NCBI RefSeq assembly: GCF_904067545.1
Contig: NZ_LR881183.1
Location: forward strand, 124,001 to 188,000
Direction: 5' to 3'
Length of the DNA stretch: 64,000 nucleotides
DNA from: Thermococcus camini
GTDB taxonomy: Archaea; Methanobacteriota_B; Thermococci; Thermococcales; Thermococcaceae
Of the stretch, positions 39,830 to 49,105 are shown piece by piece. The notes under the pieces were generated by a model that saw only the letters and a program-made list of their open reading frames with translations, did not search any database and was not told the DNA's origin. The translations under genes were made by a program, and so were the position numbers. Within the stretch, counting starts at the first letter, position 1. Each line of letters begins with the position of its first letter.

Positions 39830-40937
39830 GATAACGGTAGTACTGCCCACTATGAACGAGGAAGAGGCAATATCCATAATGCTGCCCCGTATAAAGGGTG
39901 TCCTCGAAAGGATGGGCGTTCCCTATGAGATAGTAGTCGTTGATAAGAGCACCGACAGGACGCCTGAGATAGCGAAATCCATGGGGGCACGCGTGATAAT
40001 GCAGGAGGGGAAGGGCTATGGCGATGCCTACCTGACGGGTTTCAGAAACGCTCGGGGCAGGTTCATCGTGATGATGGACCCCGACGGTAGTTACGACCCC
40101 GGGGACATCCCGAAGCTCCTAGAACCCCTCTTCAGTGGGGAAGCGGACTTCGTCATGGGGACCCGCCTTAAAGGGGAGATGGATGATGGGGCCATGCCGT
40201 GGCTCCACAGACGCATTGGGAACCCCCTCCTCACGTGGATACTCAACTTCCTCTTCAAGGCGGGCATAAGCGATGCCCACTGTGGCATGAGGGCGATACG
40301 AAAGGATGCCCTTGAAAAACTCCCCCTCCAGTGCAAGGGGATGGAGTTCGCCAGTGAGATGGTTATAGAGGCCGCAAGGAGGGGCCTTCGCACGGTGGAG
40401 GTTCCTATAAGGTACCACCCCAGGATAGGAGAATCCAAACTCAGTTCCTTCAGGGATGGGTGGAGGCACTTAAGGCTCATGCTTCTCTATTCTCCCTCAT
40501 ACCTCTTCCTTCTCCCGGCGGTAGTTTTCATGGCCCTGGGTGCCGGTCTGATGGGCTACGCGTACTTCATCAAGCCCGAGAGGCTCCACACCCTTATCCT
40601 CGGCAGCGCTCTGACTCTTTTAGGCTTCCAGATACTTGGGTTCGGAATCTCCGCCAGGGTCTATGCCGTCAAGGAGGGCCTCGACGAGCCCACCCGCCTG
40701 ACGAGGTTCTTCATGAGGTACTCTATACTAGAGGAGGGTCTGCTCGTTGGCGGCCTGATGTTCCTCGTCGGCGTGTTCCTGGGAATCTACATCTTCCTGG
40801 AGTGGAGCTCGTCCGGTTACGGGGCCCTCTTCATGCTCAGGGAGGCCGTCCTGGTGCTCACCCTCACTACCCTGGGGCTGTCGGTGATATTCTTCTCATT
40901 CTTCATCAGCATCTACATGCTGAAGGGGGAGCATTGA
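39819..40937 (+). CDS. GT2-family polyprenyl-phosphate glycosyltransferase with membrane tail
   Basis: A 372-residue protein. The GT-A domain (ITVVLPTMNEEEAISIMLPR, VVDKSTDRTPEIAKSMGARV, MMDPDGSYDPGDIPKLLEPL) is of the dolichyl-phosphate sugar synthase type. It is followed by four membrane helices (YLFLLPAVVFMALGAGLMGY, TLILGSALTLLGFQILGFGI). Such enzymes load glucose or mannose on dolichol phosphate, the donor for GT-C enzymes such as the neighbouring GT39. ATG 39819 has AGGTG upstream and lies inside the 3' end of the GT4 gene. Confidence 0.88.
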   Translation: MEPEITVVLPTMNEEEAISIMLPRIKGVLERMGVPYEIVVVDKSTDRTPEIAKSMGARVIMQEGKGYGDAYLTGFRNARGRFIVMMDPDGSYDPGDIPKLLEPLFSGEADFVMGTRLKGEMDDGAMPWLHRRIGNPLLTWILNFLFKAGISDAHCGMRAIRKDALEKLPLQCKGMEFASEMVIEAARRGLRTVEVPIRYHPRIGESKLSSFRDGWRHLRLMLLYSPSYLFLLPAVVFMALGAGLMGYAYFIKPERLHTLILGSALTLLGFQILGFGISARVYAVKEGLDEPTRLTRFFMRYSILEEGLLVGGLMFLVGVFLGIYIFLEWSSSGYGALFMLREAVLVLTLTTLGLSVIFFSFFISIYMLKGEH

Positions 40938-42010
40938 TGGGACGGCGCAGGATCCTTGTGGTTTCTCCCTATTTTTATCCAGAAGGCGGCGGACTGGAGA
41001 GATACGCCCTCGACATGGCCAGGGCGCTATCCGGTGAGAACGAGGTCGAGGTTCTCTGCATGACCCGGGGGGAGGGGGGTATTGATAACATTGGTGGAAT
41101 TAAAGTTCATCGCGTTAAACCGGGTCTCGTTGTTTCCAACACTCCCCTGAGCCTGAAGTTTGTCATGAAGGTGGCCTCGATGATCCAGGGTGTGGATCTC
41201 ATTATCGCCCACACGCCGGTTCCCTTCGCGGCAGACGTTGCTTCCTTTCTGGCCAAGCTCATGGGGATCCCTATCAGGATTGTTTACCACACCGTCGGGC
41301 TCAAAAAGGGTGCCGGCTTTCTTGATGCCCTTGCCGGGCTGTACTCCGCGACCCTGGAACGGTTCACCCTCTGGGGGGCTGAGATAATAGCCGTTTCAAA
41401 AACGGTCTGGGAGTATCTGCGGGGGAACGGCTACAATCCACGAGTTTCCCATCCTCAAATCGGCCTTCCCGAGCACGCCTCCAGGCAGAGGGGCCGCTCC
41501 AGGGAAAAGGTGATTCTCTTCGTGGGGCAGCTCGGGAGGTACCACAGGTTCAAGAACCTCGACCTCCTGATAAGGGCGTTCTCTGAGCTTTCGGCCGAGT
41601 TTCCGGAGTGGAAGCTCTGGGTCGTCGGGGATGGTGATCTTCTTGATGAGTACAGGCAGATGGCCCTTGAGCTCGGCCTCGGTTCGAGAGTCCGGTTCTT
41701 CGGCAGAATCGACGACCCTGAGGAACTGGCGGGAATATACTTGAAGTCGGGGGTTCTCGTTCTCCCGTCTTCCTTCGAGTCCTTTGGAATGGTAGTCGCC
41801 GAGGCCCTGGCCTTTGGTGTTCCTGTCATCGTGTCCCCCCATGCAGGGGCGAGGATTCTGGTAGAATCCGGCAAGAACGGCTTTGTTTTGGGGGATTTAA
41901 GCGTGCCGGTTCTTGTCAATGTTGTAAGGTTGATGATGGACAATCCTAAGCTTCTGCGGAAAATGTCTGTCTTGGCTCGCCTTGGGTTTGAATCTCAACC
42001 TGATACTTAA
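40937..42010 (+). CDS. GT4-family glycosyltransferase, short C-terminus
   Basis: A 357-residue GT-B enzyme starting RRRILVVSPYFYPEGGGLER. The donor domain has EKVILFVGQLGRYHRFKNLD and VLPSSFESFGMVVAEALAFG with the E-x7-E motif. Its ATG overlaps the stop of the GT2 gene (TGATG), so it is the third gene of the operon. The protein ends LLRKMSVLARLGFESQPDT, just where other GT4 enzymes continue with a W-containing C-terminal helix that packs back on the N-terminal domain; about 30 residues seem missing. A neighbouring frame does not restore them. Confidence 0.85.
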   Translation: MGRRRILVVSPYFYPEGGGLERYALDMARALSGENEVEVLCMTRGEGGIDNIGGIKVHRVKPGLVVSNTPLSLKFVMKVASMIQGVDLIIAHTPVPFAADVASFLAKLMGIPIRIVYHTVGLKKGAGFLDALAGLYSATLERFTLWGAEIIAVSKTVWEYLRGNGYNPRVSHPQIGLPEHASRQRGRSREKVILFVGQLGRYHRFKNLDLLIRAFSELSAEFPEWKLWVVGDGDLLDEYRQMALELGLGSRVRFFGRIDDPEELAGIYLKSGVLVLPSSFESFGMVVAEALAFGVPVIVSPHAGARILVESGKNGFVLGDLSVPVLVNVVRLMMDNPKLLRKMSVLARLGFESQPDT

Positions 42011-42332
42011 TATTTAGTTCTTGAATGTTACCTGCTGTACCTTGAAAGGGTCCCATTGTATGTATTGTTGCATACTGTTGAATCAGAAATGGTACATTGT
42101 AAATAATTACTCTACACTAGAATTACAATTGGAAATTATCGATGTTAAGATTCTACTAAATTTGATGTTTTTCTCTTCTTAAACCTTACACGTAATCTAC
42201 GCACAATTATCTGGTTACTAATTACAATCTATCATATGAGTGTTGTTAATCAAAGAAAAGCTTATATATTCTAAAACACTATATGACGAGTGGGGTTACC
42301 CCCCGGTACCGGGATAGAGAGGTGAATATGGT
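42011..42332 (+). promoter_or_regulatory. AT-rich intergenic region with promoter and leader of the surface protein gene
   Basis: No gene seen. The first 230 bases are very AT-rich without recognisable features. A TATA box, GCTTATATATTC (about 42260-42271), is followed by a GC-rich leader containing GGGGTTACCCC and CCCGGTACCGGG, both self-complementary, and then GAGGTGA, the ribosome binding site seven to eight bases before the ATG at 42333. A long leader with strong signals suits a highly expressed surface protein. Confidence 0.5.
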
Positions 42333-44849
42333 ATGAGAAGGAAGACCCTTAGTTTGTTGTTGGCTTTGTTTGTTTTAGTGGCTGCAGTACCTGCTGCAGT
42401 AAGTACTTCGCTGCCAACAAGCCCGATAGTTATGGCGCCGCTTCAGGATGAGTCCCTGCCGGACATCTACTTCATAAACCCGCCGCAGCTCTCCAACGAC
42501 ACCACCGGCGCCACGAACGTTCAGCTGACCCTGTACTTCAACAACTCCCTGCTTGACCTGCCTGGAGGCGGCCAGGGTCTCATAAAGATCGGTTTCACAG
42601 GACTGGCGCCGTTCAACGTCACGGGAGTCACCCTGGTCGCATTCAAGATAAACGGCGTTGACAAGATGTCCCAGGTCGTTAACGTCGTCCGCTACCAGCA
42701 GGATCCCACCGATCCCAACGTTCAGTCGGTGTTCATCTACGTCACATCGCCGATAGCCGTAACGGATAACGTTACTATAATTCTCGGAGGCCTCAAGAAC
42801 CCGACGATCCCGGGAACATACACCATCAGCGTTGGTACCTACGTCGCTGGCAACATGAGGTCATCGGGTGTTGATAAGGTCGTCATCAAGGGCCCCAAGC
42901 CACCGCTCAACCTTCCGAAGCCGTTCCTCATCGGCTGGCACTACAACTACTCCGAGTGCGGTGGCTGCAGCCCGGACGAGCACTATGACATCCTCGACAA
43001 GACCTTCGTTAAGTACCTTGATGACGGTCCTGTTTACACGATAAGCTACCCGCTTCACTACACGCTTGACTGTGATGAGAGCAGGTTCGACTACAACGTC
43101 TACGCCTGGAACCTCAGCTACCAGAACCTGACGTTCAAGGGAATGAAGATATTCGTGGACAACGAATTCAGGTACTGGCTCCCGGCCGAGTACTTCCAGA
43201 CCTACAAGGAGTGCGTCCTTATCAGCGATGGCAAGGTCAGCCATGGTGTTATAACCGAGGACTTCACCACCAAGGTTCCGGCCGGTGAAGATGACTACCT
43301 CCACGGCTGGACGCTTTCGAACGGATTCGAGCACGCCGAGCCTGCTGACATGGTTGTCTACTACAACAGAGGATACGGATGGGCCCTCACCACCTATCCA
43401 ACCAGCTACCAGATCGACAACAACAGCTACATAATGACCGACGCAATGCCACTCATCGATGGCACCAGCGCTGACGTTAAGACTTATACCGGAACCGTTA
43501 ACGCCACGTTCTCATATGCCCTTGCCCTTGACCCGAACGTCACCGTTACCCTCCAGTACATGGTGTACGACCCGGTGAACGGTTGGGGCAGCTGGACTGA
43601 CCTTATGAGCCTCACCGAACAGGACAACACCCCGTACTCCACGGCCTCCGTTAACTTCTCGGTTAGTGGGGTTACCATGATCAAGTTCAGGTTCGTGGTC
43701 ACCTACACCAACGTTGACCAGTTCACCAAGCCCGGTTTCGCCCTCTTCAGCTTCAACGTCATCAACGAGTACGTGAAGGACTGCGACACGTTCTACGCCG
43801 TCAACGAGCTTGACAACAACATAACCACGCTCTTCGTGTACAACCTTAGCCAGATACTCCGCGAGTACCTGTCCCCCGGTATGGAGAAGACCATCGAGCT
43901 TGAGGCCATATACGAGCTCCACGGCGAGCAGCTTGAGAAGTACGACCCGATACAGGTTGCCACCCAGGACTTCACCGTTAACAGGAGTATCTGCCTTGAA
44001 CTTGGCCTCTGTGACGTCCTCCGGAACGCTAGGTACATAGTCGAGGGTGGCGGAAGCTGGGCCCCAGGTTCACCGCAGCCGTACTACGGCTGGAGCTTTG
44101 ACGCCAACCAGAACCCGGTCATAACCACCGGTCACGGCACCCTGGCAGCCGACAACCTCGGTGTGCTGTTCTACCTCAGCCAGGCCGGTGCCAACGCCAG
44201 CAGGGTAATCTTCGACGACAACCCGCAGTACGTCGACCTGACCACCGGTGAGATGCCTGGCCTCCAGCCTGGTGACATCGTTATACTCGTCGGTGGCAGT
44301 GGAGTCAACCTGCCGCTCGGATACTACGAGTACACCGAGGGCGTAGCGCCCGTCGTCAGAAGGCCGCCTCAGAACGGAATGTACGATGCGTTCGTGCTCC
44401 CGAACGGCACCGTTGTCGAGTGGGCTGGACCTGACGAGCAGTGGTACGACGTCTGGGAGGATGTCTTTGTCATCCAGTGGTTCACCACAGACGACGGCGT
44501 CCTGGTACTCTCCATTGAGGGCTCTGGAGTCGACGGTACGGTCGCTGCCTCCTGGCTCGTTGACTGGATAACTTACAGGGGTTACGGCTGCCAGCCGCTC
44601 CCGCCGAGCGGATACATAGTCGGAAAGTGGTACGAGGACGTTGCGGAGGGATTTCCGTGGAACCTCAATGTCTTTGCTCCTGCCTGGATCAGGGGAGCCC
44701 CAGACGATGTCAACGGCTTCAGCACCGGCGACGACATCCTTAAGATAGAGTACATGAGCGACCCAGGACTCTTTGGCCTTGAACCTGGAGATTGGGTCGT
44801 CACTTACAGCATCCCGAGCTGCAACTGCTACTGCAGGGAACCGTGGTGA
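42333..44849 (+). CDS. Cysteine-containing, sequon-rich secreted surface protein with S-layer-type C-terminal domain
   Basis: An 838-residue secreted protein with signal peptide (LSLLLALFVLVAAVPAAVS) and no C-terminal membrane helix. It contains about sixteen N-x-S/T sequons, consistent with AglB-mediated glycosylation, and eleven cysteines, including CGGC near residue 210 and CNCYC five residues from the end, suggesting disulfides. The C-terminal approximately 150 residues (DVFVIQWFTTDDGVLVLSIE, YIVGKWYEDV, GFSTGDDILKIEY) match the end domain of the proteins at 6398 and 45694 and resemble archaeal S-layer C-terminal domains. It may be an S-layer component. The central region is unlike anything I recognise. 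Confidence 0.75.
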   Translation: MRRKTLSLLLALFVLVAAVPAAVSTSLPTSPIVMAPLQDESLPDIYFINPPQLSNDTTGATNVQLTLYFNNSLLDLPGGGQGLIKIGFTGLAPFNVTGVTLVAFKINGVDKMSQVVNVVRYQQDPTDPNVQSVFIYVTSPIAVTDNVTIILGGLKNPTIPGTYTISVGTYVAGNMRSSGVDKVVIKGPKPPLNLPKPFLIGWHYNYSECGGCSPDEHYDILDKTFVKYLDDGPVYTISYPLHYTLDCDESRFDYNVYAWNLSYQNLTFKGMKIFVDNEFRYWLPAEYFQTYKECVLISDGKVSHGVITEDFTTKVPAGEDDYLHGWTLSNGFEHAEPADMVVYYNRGYGWALTTYPTSYQIDNNSYIMTDAMPLIDGTSADVKTYTGTVNATFSYALALDPNVTVTLQYMVYDPVNGWGSWTDLMSLTEQDNTPYSTASVNFSVSGVTMIKFRFVVTYTNVDQFTKPGFALFSFNVINEYVKDCDTFYAVNELDNNITTLFVYNLSQILREYLSPGMEKTIELEAIYELHGEQLEKYDPIQVATQDFTVNRSICLELGLCDVLRNARYIVEGGGSWAPGSPQPYYGWSFDANQNPVITTGHGTLAADNLGVLFYLSQAGANASRVIFDDNPQYVDLTTGEMPGLQPGDIVILVGGSGVNLPLGYYEYTEGVAPVVRRPPQNGMYDAFVLPNGTVVEWAGPDEQWYDVWEDVFVIQWFTTDDGVLVLSIEGSGVDGTVAASWLVDWITYRGYGCQPLPPSGYIVGKWYEDVAEGFPWNLNVFAPAWIRGAPDDVNGFSTGDDILKIEYMSDPGLFGLEPGDWVVTYSIPSCNCYCREPW

Positions 44850-44856
44850 TTCTTGA

Positions 44857-44886
44857 GGGTTTCCTTTTTCTTCCTTTTCAAGTTTT
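44857..44886 (+). terminator. T-rich terminator after the surface protein gene
   Basis: TTTCCTTTTTCTTCCTTTTCAAGTTTTG follows the stop codon within ten bases, a typical euryarchaeal oligo-T terminator. The next gene has its own TATA-like AAGTTTTAAATTC at about 44904-44916. Confidence 0.5.
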
Positions 44887-44955
44887 GTCCTGACTTCTGG
44901 CAAAAGTTTTAAATTCTCTGGGTTTATCCTAGACGAGGGACACGTGGGGGTCTGT

Positions 44956-45687
44956 ATGAGGCGGCGGTGGATTTATCCTCTGGCTCTAATTGCTGTGGTG
45001 CTGTTGGGGGCTTCCCTGCTGGTTGTGACGCTCAATCAGCCTCATTCTCAGGGTTACACCAAAGTCTATTTTGAAAGCGACATCTTCCCCAGGGTTGAGC
45101 CGAACAGGACGTACGAGCTTGCGTTCCTTATTGAGTCCCATGAGGAGGACGTCAGTACTTATGTGTATGCGGTTTACCTAGATAACTCCTCGATAGAAAC
45201 CGGTAAGGTCACACTGAATCCGGGTGACCTCCATAGGATTCAATTCAGCTTTTCCATCGATAAGGTTGACTACTCCAAGAGAGTGCTGCTGAATGAAACG
45301 AGGACTCTGAAGGTGAACGGCTCTTCGGACGTTGTTGGTGCTCCACGGGCGTATGGCATCGATCTCGCGAAATTCAACCTCACCGGAGAAGACCTTATCC
45401 ACGTTCTGGAGAACTTCCCCCTCATGTATGTTACCAACGAGACCTCGATTATCGTCAACACCACCAATGGGACCAGTATCTCAGACGTTTCCATGAGGAA
45501 AGACGGGGACAGGCTCATAGAGACTCGCAGGGAATTCAACCTAACACGCAGTGGCGACGGGTACGTGCTCTCTTTGAGAACGCTCAAGGTGGAGTACGTT
45601 CCCCGCCCTGTGGAGATACGGGTCGTTGTCGTCTCCAGTTCCGGAGAGAAATACTCCTTGAGGGCCCTTCTGGAGTCAGGGGGGTAA
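44956..45687 (+). CDS. Membrane-anchored extracellular protein, 243 residues, function unknown
   Basis: A single N-terminal helix (YPLALIAVVLLGASLLVVTL) after MRRRW anchors an extracellular beta-rich domain (YTKVYFESDIFPRVEPNRTY, YAVYLDNSSIETGKVTLNPG). The domain carries about eight N-x-S/T sequons. GGGGGT precedes ATG 44956. It ends seven bases before the start of the GT-C-like gene, so the two are co-expressed. It resembles the soluble DUF1616-type Ig-like domains in style but I cannot place it. Confidence 0.65.
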   Translation: MRRRWIYPLALIAVVLLGASLLVVTLNQPHSQGYTKVYFESDIFPRVEPNRTYELAFLIESHEEDVSTYVYAVYLDNSSIETGKVTLNPGDLHRIQFSFSIDKVDYSKRVLLNETRTLKVNGSSDVVGAPRAYGIDLAKFNLTGEDLIHVLENFPLMYVTNETSIIVNTTNGTSISDVSMRKDGDRLIETRREFNLTRSGDGYVLSLRTLKVEYVPRPVEIRVVVVSSSGEKYSLRALLESGG

Positions 45688-45693
45688 AGCAAG

Positions 45694-47955
45694 TTGGAAG
45701 TGGCCGTTCTTACCTTTGTCTTCATTTTGGGGGTGGTCTCGGTTATCCTGTGGGGTAAACTGGGCTGGGTAGGGCGGCTTCTTCTCCTGACGTTTCTCGC
45801 GTTTGTTCTTGGGTGCTCTATACGCTGCGGTTTCGGCAGGTACTTCACGGCGTTCGATGAGAGCTATTACATGTCCCTGATGGGGGATGTGTATTTCTAC
45901 AGGAAGTGGCCGTTCTCTGGCTTTGTCCTCCCATTCCTCCTGATGGGGATATTCCATACCTTACGTTTGGAGCCCCTGCAGCTCGTCATCGCGTTTTCAC
46001 TTGCTGTGTTTGTTGTGTACGTCCCCGTTGTTTACTGGTTCTATCGCAGGGTTGGCATCTCAAGGGAGGTGTCGATACTGTCGACCCTTGTGCTCTTCCT
46101 TTCGAGCTACTACATCTGGTCCGGGCTGGAGGTGAGACCCCAGCAGCTTGGACTACTATGGGGACTCCTTGTTACCGCTTACTATCTGGGCAGCCACAGG
46201 GAAATTCGGGATGCTGACTTCGTCGTGCTGCCGCTTCTGTTCGTTTTCATGGCTTTGATCCATATACTCTCCTTTGTTTTCTTCTCTGTGCTGTTGATGC
46301 TCTACACGGTGTACATATTGCTGTCAGGGGACCTCTCCGACGGATTATGGAGGAGGAATTTTCTACTTGCCTCTCTATCTTCGCTCGCTGGATTGCTCAC
46401 GATCCTTTGGTTTCCCCCGTATGGCAGAATGGTGGGTGCAGTCATCTGGATCGTGGAGAACATGAGGCTCGTGAGTGCCCTCCACCTGTCACAGGGGCTT
46501 TTTAAGCTCCTTGCGGTCGGGGGTTATCTTCTAACTGTTGCTTTTGTGTGGTTGGTGGTTTCGTTCCTTCGCCAGAGGAGAGGGTCGCTTGTGAGAGCCT
46601 GGGGCTTCCTCGTTGGGATGGTGAACAGGTTCTTCGTCCCTATCCTGCTCCTAGCCGCGTTGGCATGGGGCGTCGCGGTATATCTCCAGTTCCTGCTGAA
46701 CTCGGCCGTTTACAGCGCTGTTTACCGGGGGTCTCTGCTGGCCTTCGTGTTCTTTCAGCTTGGAAACATCTTTTTTGGCTTCATGCTTGTGTATTCCCTC
46801 CTCGATCGGATTCGCAGCGGAAAACTCCAGACCCTGGAGATCCTGGCGGTTTTGTGGATGCTGATCGGAGGTGCGATGCTTGCGATCTCGTTCATCATGC
46901 CGAAGACAGCGGGGGGCTGGGGCTTCAGCAACTGGCTCGTCAGGGTTCTCCAGTACTTTCCGGTCTTTGGTGCCCCCCTTGTGGCCAGGATAATCCACGA
47001 GGATCTCCGGCATCTTTTGGGGGAGCTCGACTCATTTTCGGCGAAGTTTTCGGGAATTGGGCTGACGATTCTCCTGGCTTCCCTGATATTCATCAGCGTC
47101 ATGAACGTGGCTAGGCCGTCGGCGTTCTATACCTACGATGCGGTGATTACCGACGAGATCCTGGACGTGTCCCTTTACCATCTGAAGAACGATGGAATCG
47201 TCGCGTGGGGTGACGCCTCGGATTTCAGGAGTTTCGTGCTGCTAAACTTCTTCCGCGCGGTTTCCCCGGAAACCAAAACCACCACGTGGGACTCCGGCTA
47301 TCCTTACCTTGTTCTCTCCTCCGACGATTTCAGGGTTTACCGGTCGTGGTACTCAACGTCCACGCTGGGGTCTCTGACCGGCCGCTCATTTTTCTCCCTC
47401 AGGACCTCTGGCTCCGACTCGCCTGACAGGGAAGCGGAAACTAGGTACTCTGTGCAGATTTTAAGGGGGGTGTACTCCCTGTCTCTGATGAACGATGCAG
47501 AATGTAGCTACCTTCTGGATTCAGACACTCCCCTTATACTCATTGGGGCTGGTTCGAATGACTGCACAGCTCTTCTTGAGCGCTCTGGCTCTTTGCCTGT
47601 TTCCATCGGGCCGGAGGGGGTTTCTACTCCTACGCACAGCTATCCTCTCCCTGAGGCCCCTGAGAACTGGTGGAATGTGAGGGAGGGATATTTTGTTATT
47701 CAGGCCGTCGAGAACCTTCAGGGCACGCCCATCCTTGCTATCGTGGGCACGAACGTGGACTCCACGATAGCAGGGGTCTGGTACTTCGTGAATGAAGTTT
47801 ATCCGAGGATCAGGGGTGATTACTCCGATGTTCACTACATCGTTGGCCTGTGGAAGGAGGCGGACGATGACGTCTGGCCCGGTCTGAAGTTCGATTCCTC
47901 CGACGGCAACGGCTTCAGTCCCGGCGACAGGATAACGATAATAGAAAAGGGCTGA
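45694..47955 (+). CDS. GT-C-like integral membrane protein fused to S-layer-type C-terminal domain
   Basis: A 753-residue protein. The first approximately 470 residues have about 13 membrane helices. The first outside loop is YFTAFDESYYMSLMGDVYFY, the Asp-Glu pattern of GT-C transferases such as PMT and AglB-like enzymes. The final approximately 280 residues are extracellular, and the last 130 (WWNVREGYFVIQAVENLQGT, IVGTNVDSTIAGVWYFV, HYIVGLWKE, NGFSPGDRITII) are nearly the same domain as in the orphan binding protein at 6398. The start is a TTG behind GGGGGG. It may glycosylate or retain surface-layer proteins. The fusion is unusual. Confidence 0.75.
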   Translation: MEVAVLTFVFILGVVSVILWGKLGWVGRLLLLTFLAFVLGCSIRCGFGRYFTAFDESYYMSLMGDVYFYRKWPFSGFVLPFLLMGIFHTLRLEPLQLVIAFSLAVFVVYVPVVYWFYRRVGISREVSILSTLVLFLSSYYIWSGLEVRPQQLGLLWGLLVTAYYLGSHREIRDADFVVLPLLFVFMALIHILSFVFFSVLLMLYTVYILLSGDLSDGLWRRNFLLASLSSLAGLLTILWFPPYGRMVGAVIWIVENMRLVSALHLSQGLFKLLAVGGYLLTVAFVWLVVSFLRQRRGSLVRAWGFLVGMVNRFFVPILLLAALAWGVAVYLQFLLNSAVYSAVYRGSLLAFVFFQLGNIFFGFMLVYSLLDRIRSGKLQTLEILAVLWMLIGGAMLAISFIMPKTAGGWGFSNWLVRVLQYFPVFGAPLVARIIHEDLRHLLGELDSFSAKFSGIGLTILLASLIFISVMNVARPSAFYTYDAVITDEILDVSLYHLKNDGIVAWGDASDFRSFVLLNFFRAVSPETKTTTWDSGYPYLVLSSDDFRVYRSWYSTSTLGSLTGRSFFSLRTSGSDSPDREAETRYSVQILRGVYSLSLMNDAECSYLLDSDTPLILIGAGSNDCTALLERSGSLPVSIGPEGVSTPTHSYPLPEAPENWWNVREGYFVIQAVENLQGTPILAIVGTNVDSTIAGVWYFVNEVYPRIRGDYSDVHYIVGLWKEADDDVWPGLKFDSSDGNGFSPGDRITIIEKG

Positions 47956-47956
47956 T

Positions 47957-48946
47957 TCACGGTTTCACATCAACGTTAAGCTTGAGACTCTGTACCGTCC
48001 CGTTTATGGCTTCCAGTATGAGGTTCCTGGCTTCGGTTTCCGCGTAGTTCCCGTCCGCGGGGGCTGGGGGGAGCTCGGGTTCATCGTCCTTGAAGAGGAG
48101 GAACCACACCTGCCACCTGCCCGGCTTGTCTATGCTGAAGGTGTAGTTGGTCTCGAACTGGGGCGTCCAGTTGCCCTCGATGTTCACGGGGATCGACGGG
48201 AGGGTCACGTTGAACCAGCCCGGCATGGGGTACATCTCGTGTATCACCGTTGTGTTCGTTCTGTTGTCCCAGGTCAGGTTGACCTGCCATATCTGGACGT
48301 AGTAGGTCACGTTGCGGTGCTCGTGGTTCACTATTCCGATTATGACGGTTCCGTTCTGCCCCGCCTTCAGCTCGGTCGGGTAGTTGTCCGCTATCCCATC
48401 GGGCCCCAGAATGTAGAACTCGGTGAACGCCTCACCCGGCTTGGGGTGGGTTACCACGTAGCCGAGGGTTCCGATTGAGGTTATTATCGCTATTATCAGG
48501 ATAACGGTCAGCGCTTTGTCAAGCCTGCTTGAGCTCTCCCACTCGAGCTCGTCCTTTATTCTCTCAAGGGTTATCCAGGGGACCCAGGGTTCGAAGGCCT
48601 TTGCCCTGCGGTAGATGGCTATGGTGGCAAAGGCGATGTTAAATATTGTGAGGCTGACGAGTATTGGAATGAGCCTTATTCCCCAGGGGGTGTAGTTGAG
48701 GCCGAGGCCAATGAGGGGGACTATCGCTATGCTCAGGCCAAAGCTTAGAGCCAACCTCTCAAGGTTGTCAAGCTCTGGCCTGTTGGGGAAGAGGGCCGTT
48801 ATGAAGACGTAGCCCGGGAAGAAGAGGACGAATGTCAATCCAAGGAATTTTCTCAGAAGACTGTCTGGGGCGTAGAATATGAGCACATCAAGGATGATTG
48901 AGAGGACAATGATTGTGAGCAAATCCCAGTACTTCTTTGGATTCAT
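47957..48946 (-). CDS. DUF1616 membrane protein
   Basis: A 329-residue protein with four N-terminal helices (LLTIIVLSIILDVLIFYAPD, FLGLTFVLFFPGYVFITALF, LALSFGLSIAIVPLIGLGLN) and a helix near 155-175, followed by an extracellular Ig-like domain (FTEFYILGPDGIADNYPTEL, NGTVIIGIVNHEHRNVTYYV). This is the DUF1616 architecture, common in archaeal envelope gene clusters. Several sequons are present in the outer domain. It converges with the GT-C-like gene and ends one base after it. Role unknown; likely in surface-layer assembly or glycosylation. Confidence 0.82.
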   Translation of the reverse strand: MNPKKYWDLLTIIVLSIILDVLIFYAPDSLLRKFLGLTFVLFFPGYVFITALFPNRPELDNLERLALSFGLSIAIVPLIGLGLNYTPWGIRLIPILVSLTIFNIAFATIAIYRRAKAFEPWVPWITLERIKDELEWESSSRLDKALTVILIIAIITSIGTLGYVVTHPKPGEAFTEFYILGPDGIADNYPTELKAGQNGTVIIGIVNHEHRNVTYYVQIWQVNLTWDNRTNTTVIHEMYPMPGWFNVTLPSIPVNIEGNWTPQFETNYTFSIDKPGRWQVWFLLFKDDEPELPPAPADGNYAETEARNLILEAINGTVQSLKLNVDVKP

Positions 48947-49105
48947 TCCATCACCTCGGTAGAGTGGGATGGAAAGTTTAAAACGGTTTCCACGGGGGCG
49001 TTGTAGAGGTTCTTTGTTCTATTTCTGCCTGAGATTCCTTTTTGTCAGTTATTACCTTTGGGGGTTATGATGACTGTCCAAGAATGGGTGTAATACGCCA
49101 AAAGG

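Noticed and set aside
40460-40936. Extension of the second GT4 gene upstream of 40937
   Set aside because: The codons overlap the GT2 gene in another frame and read as low-complexity sequence; the ATG at 40937 is coupled to the GT2 stop.
42011-42332. Frameshifted continuation of the clipped GT4 gene
   Set aside because: None of the three frames after 41950 yields the expected W-containing C-terminal helix, so a simple frameshift does not explain the short end.
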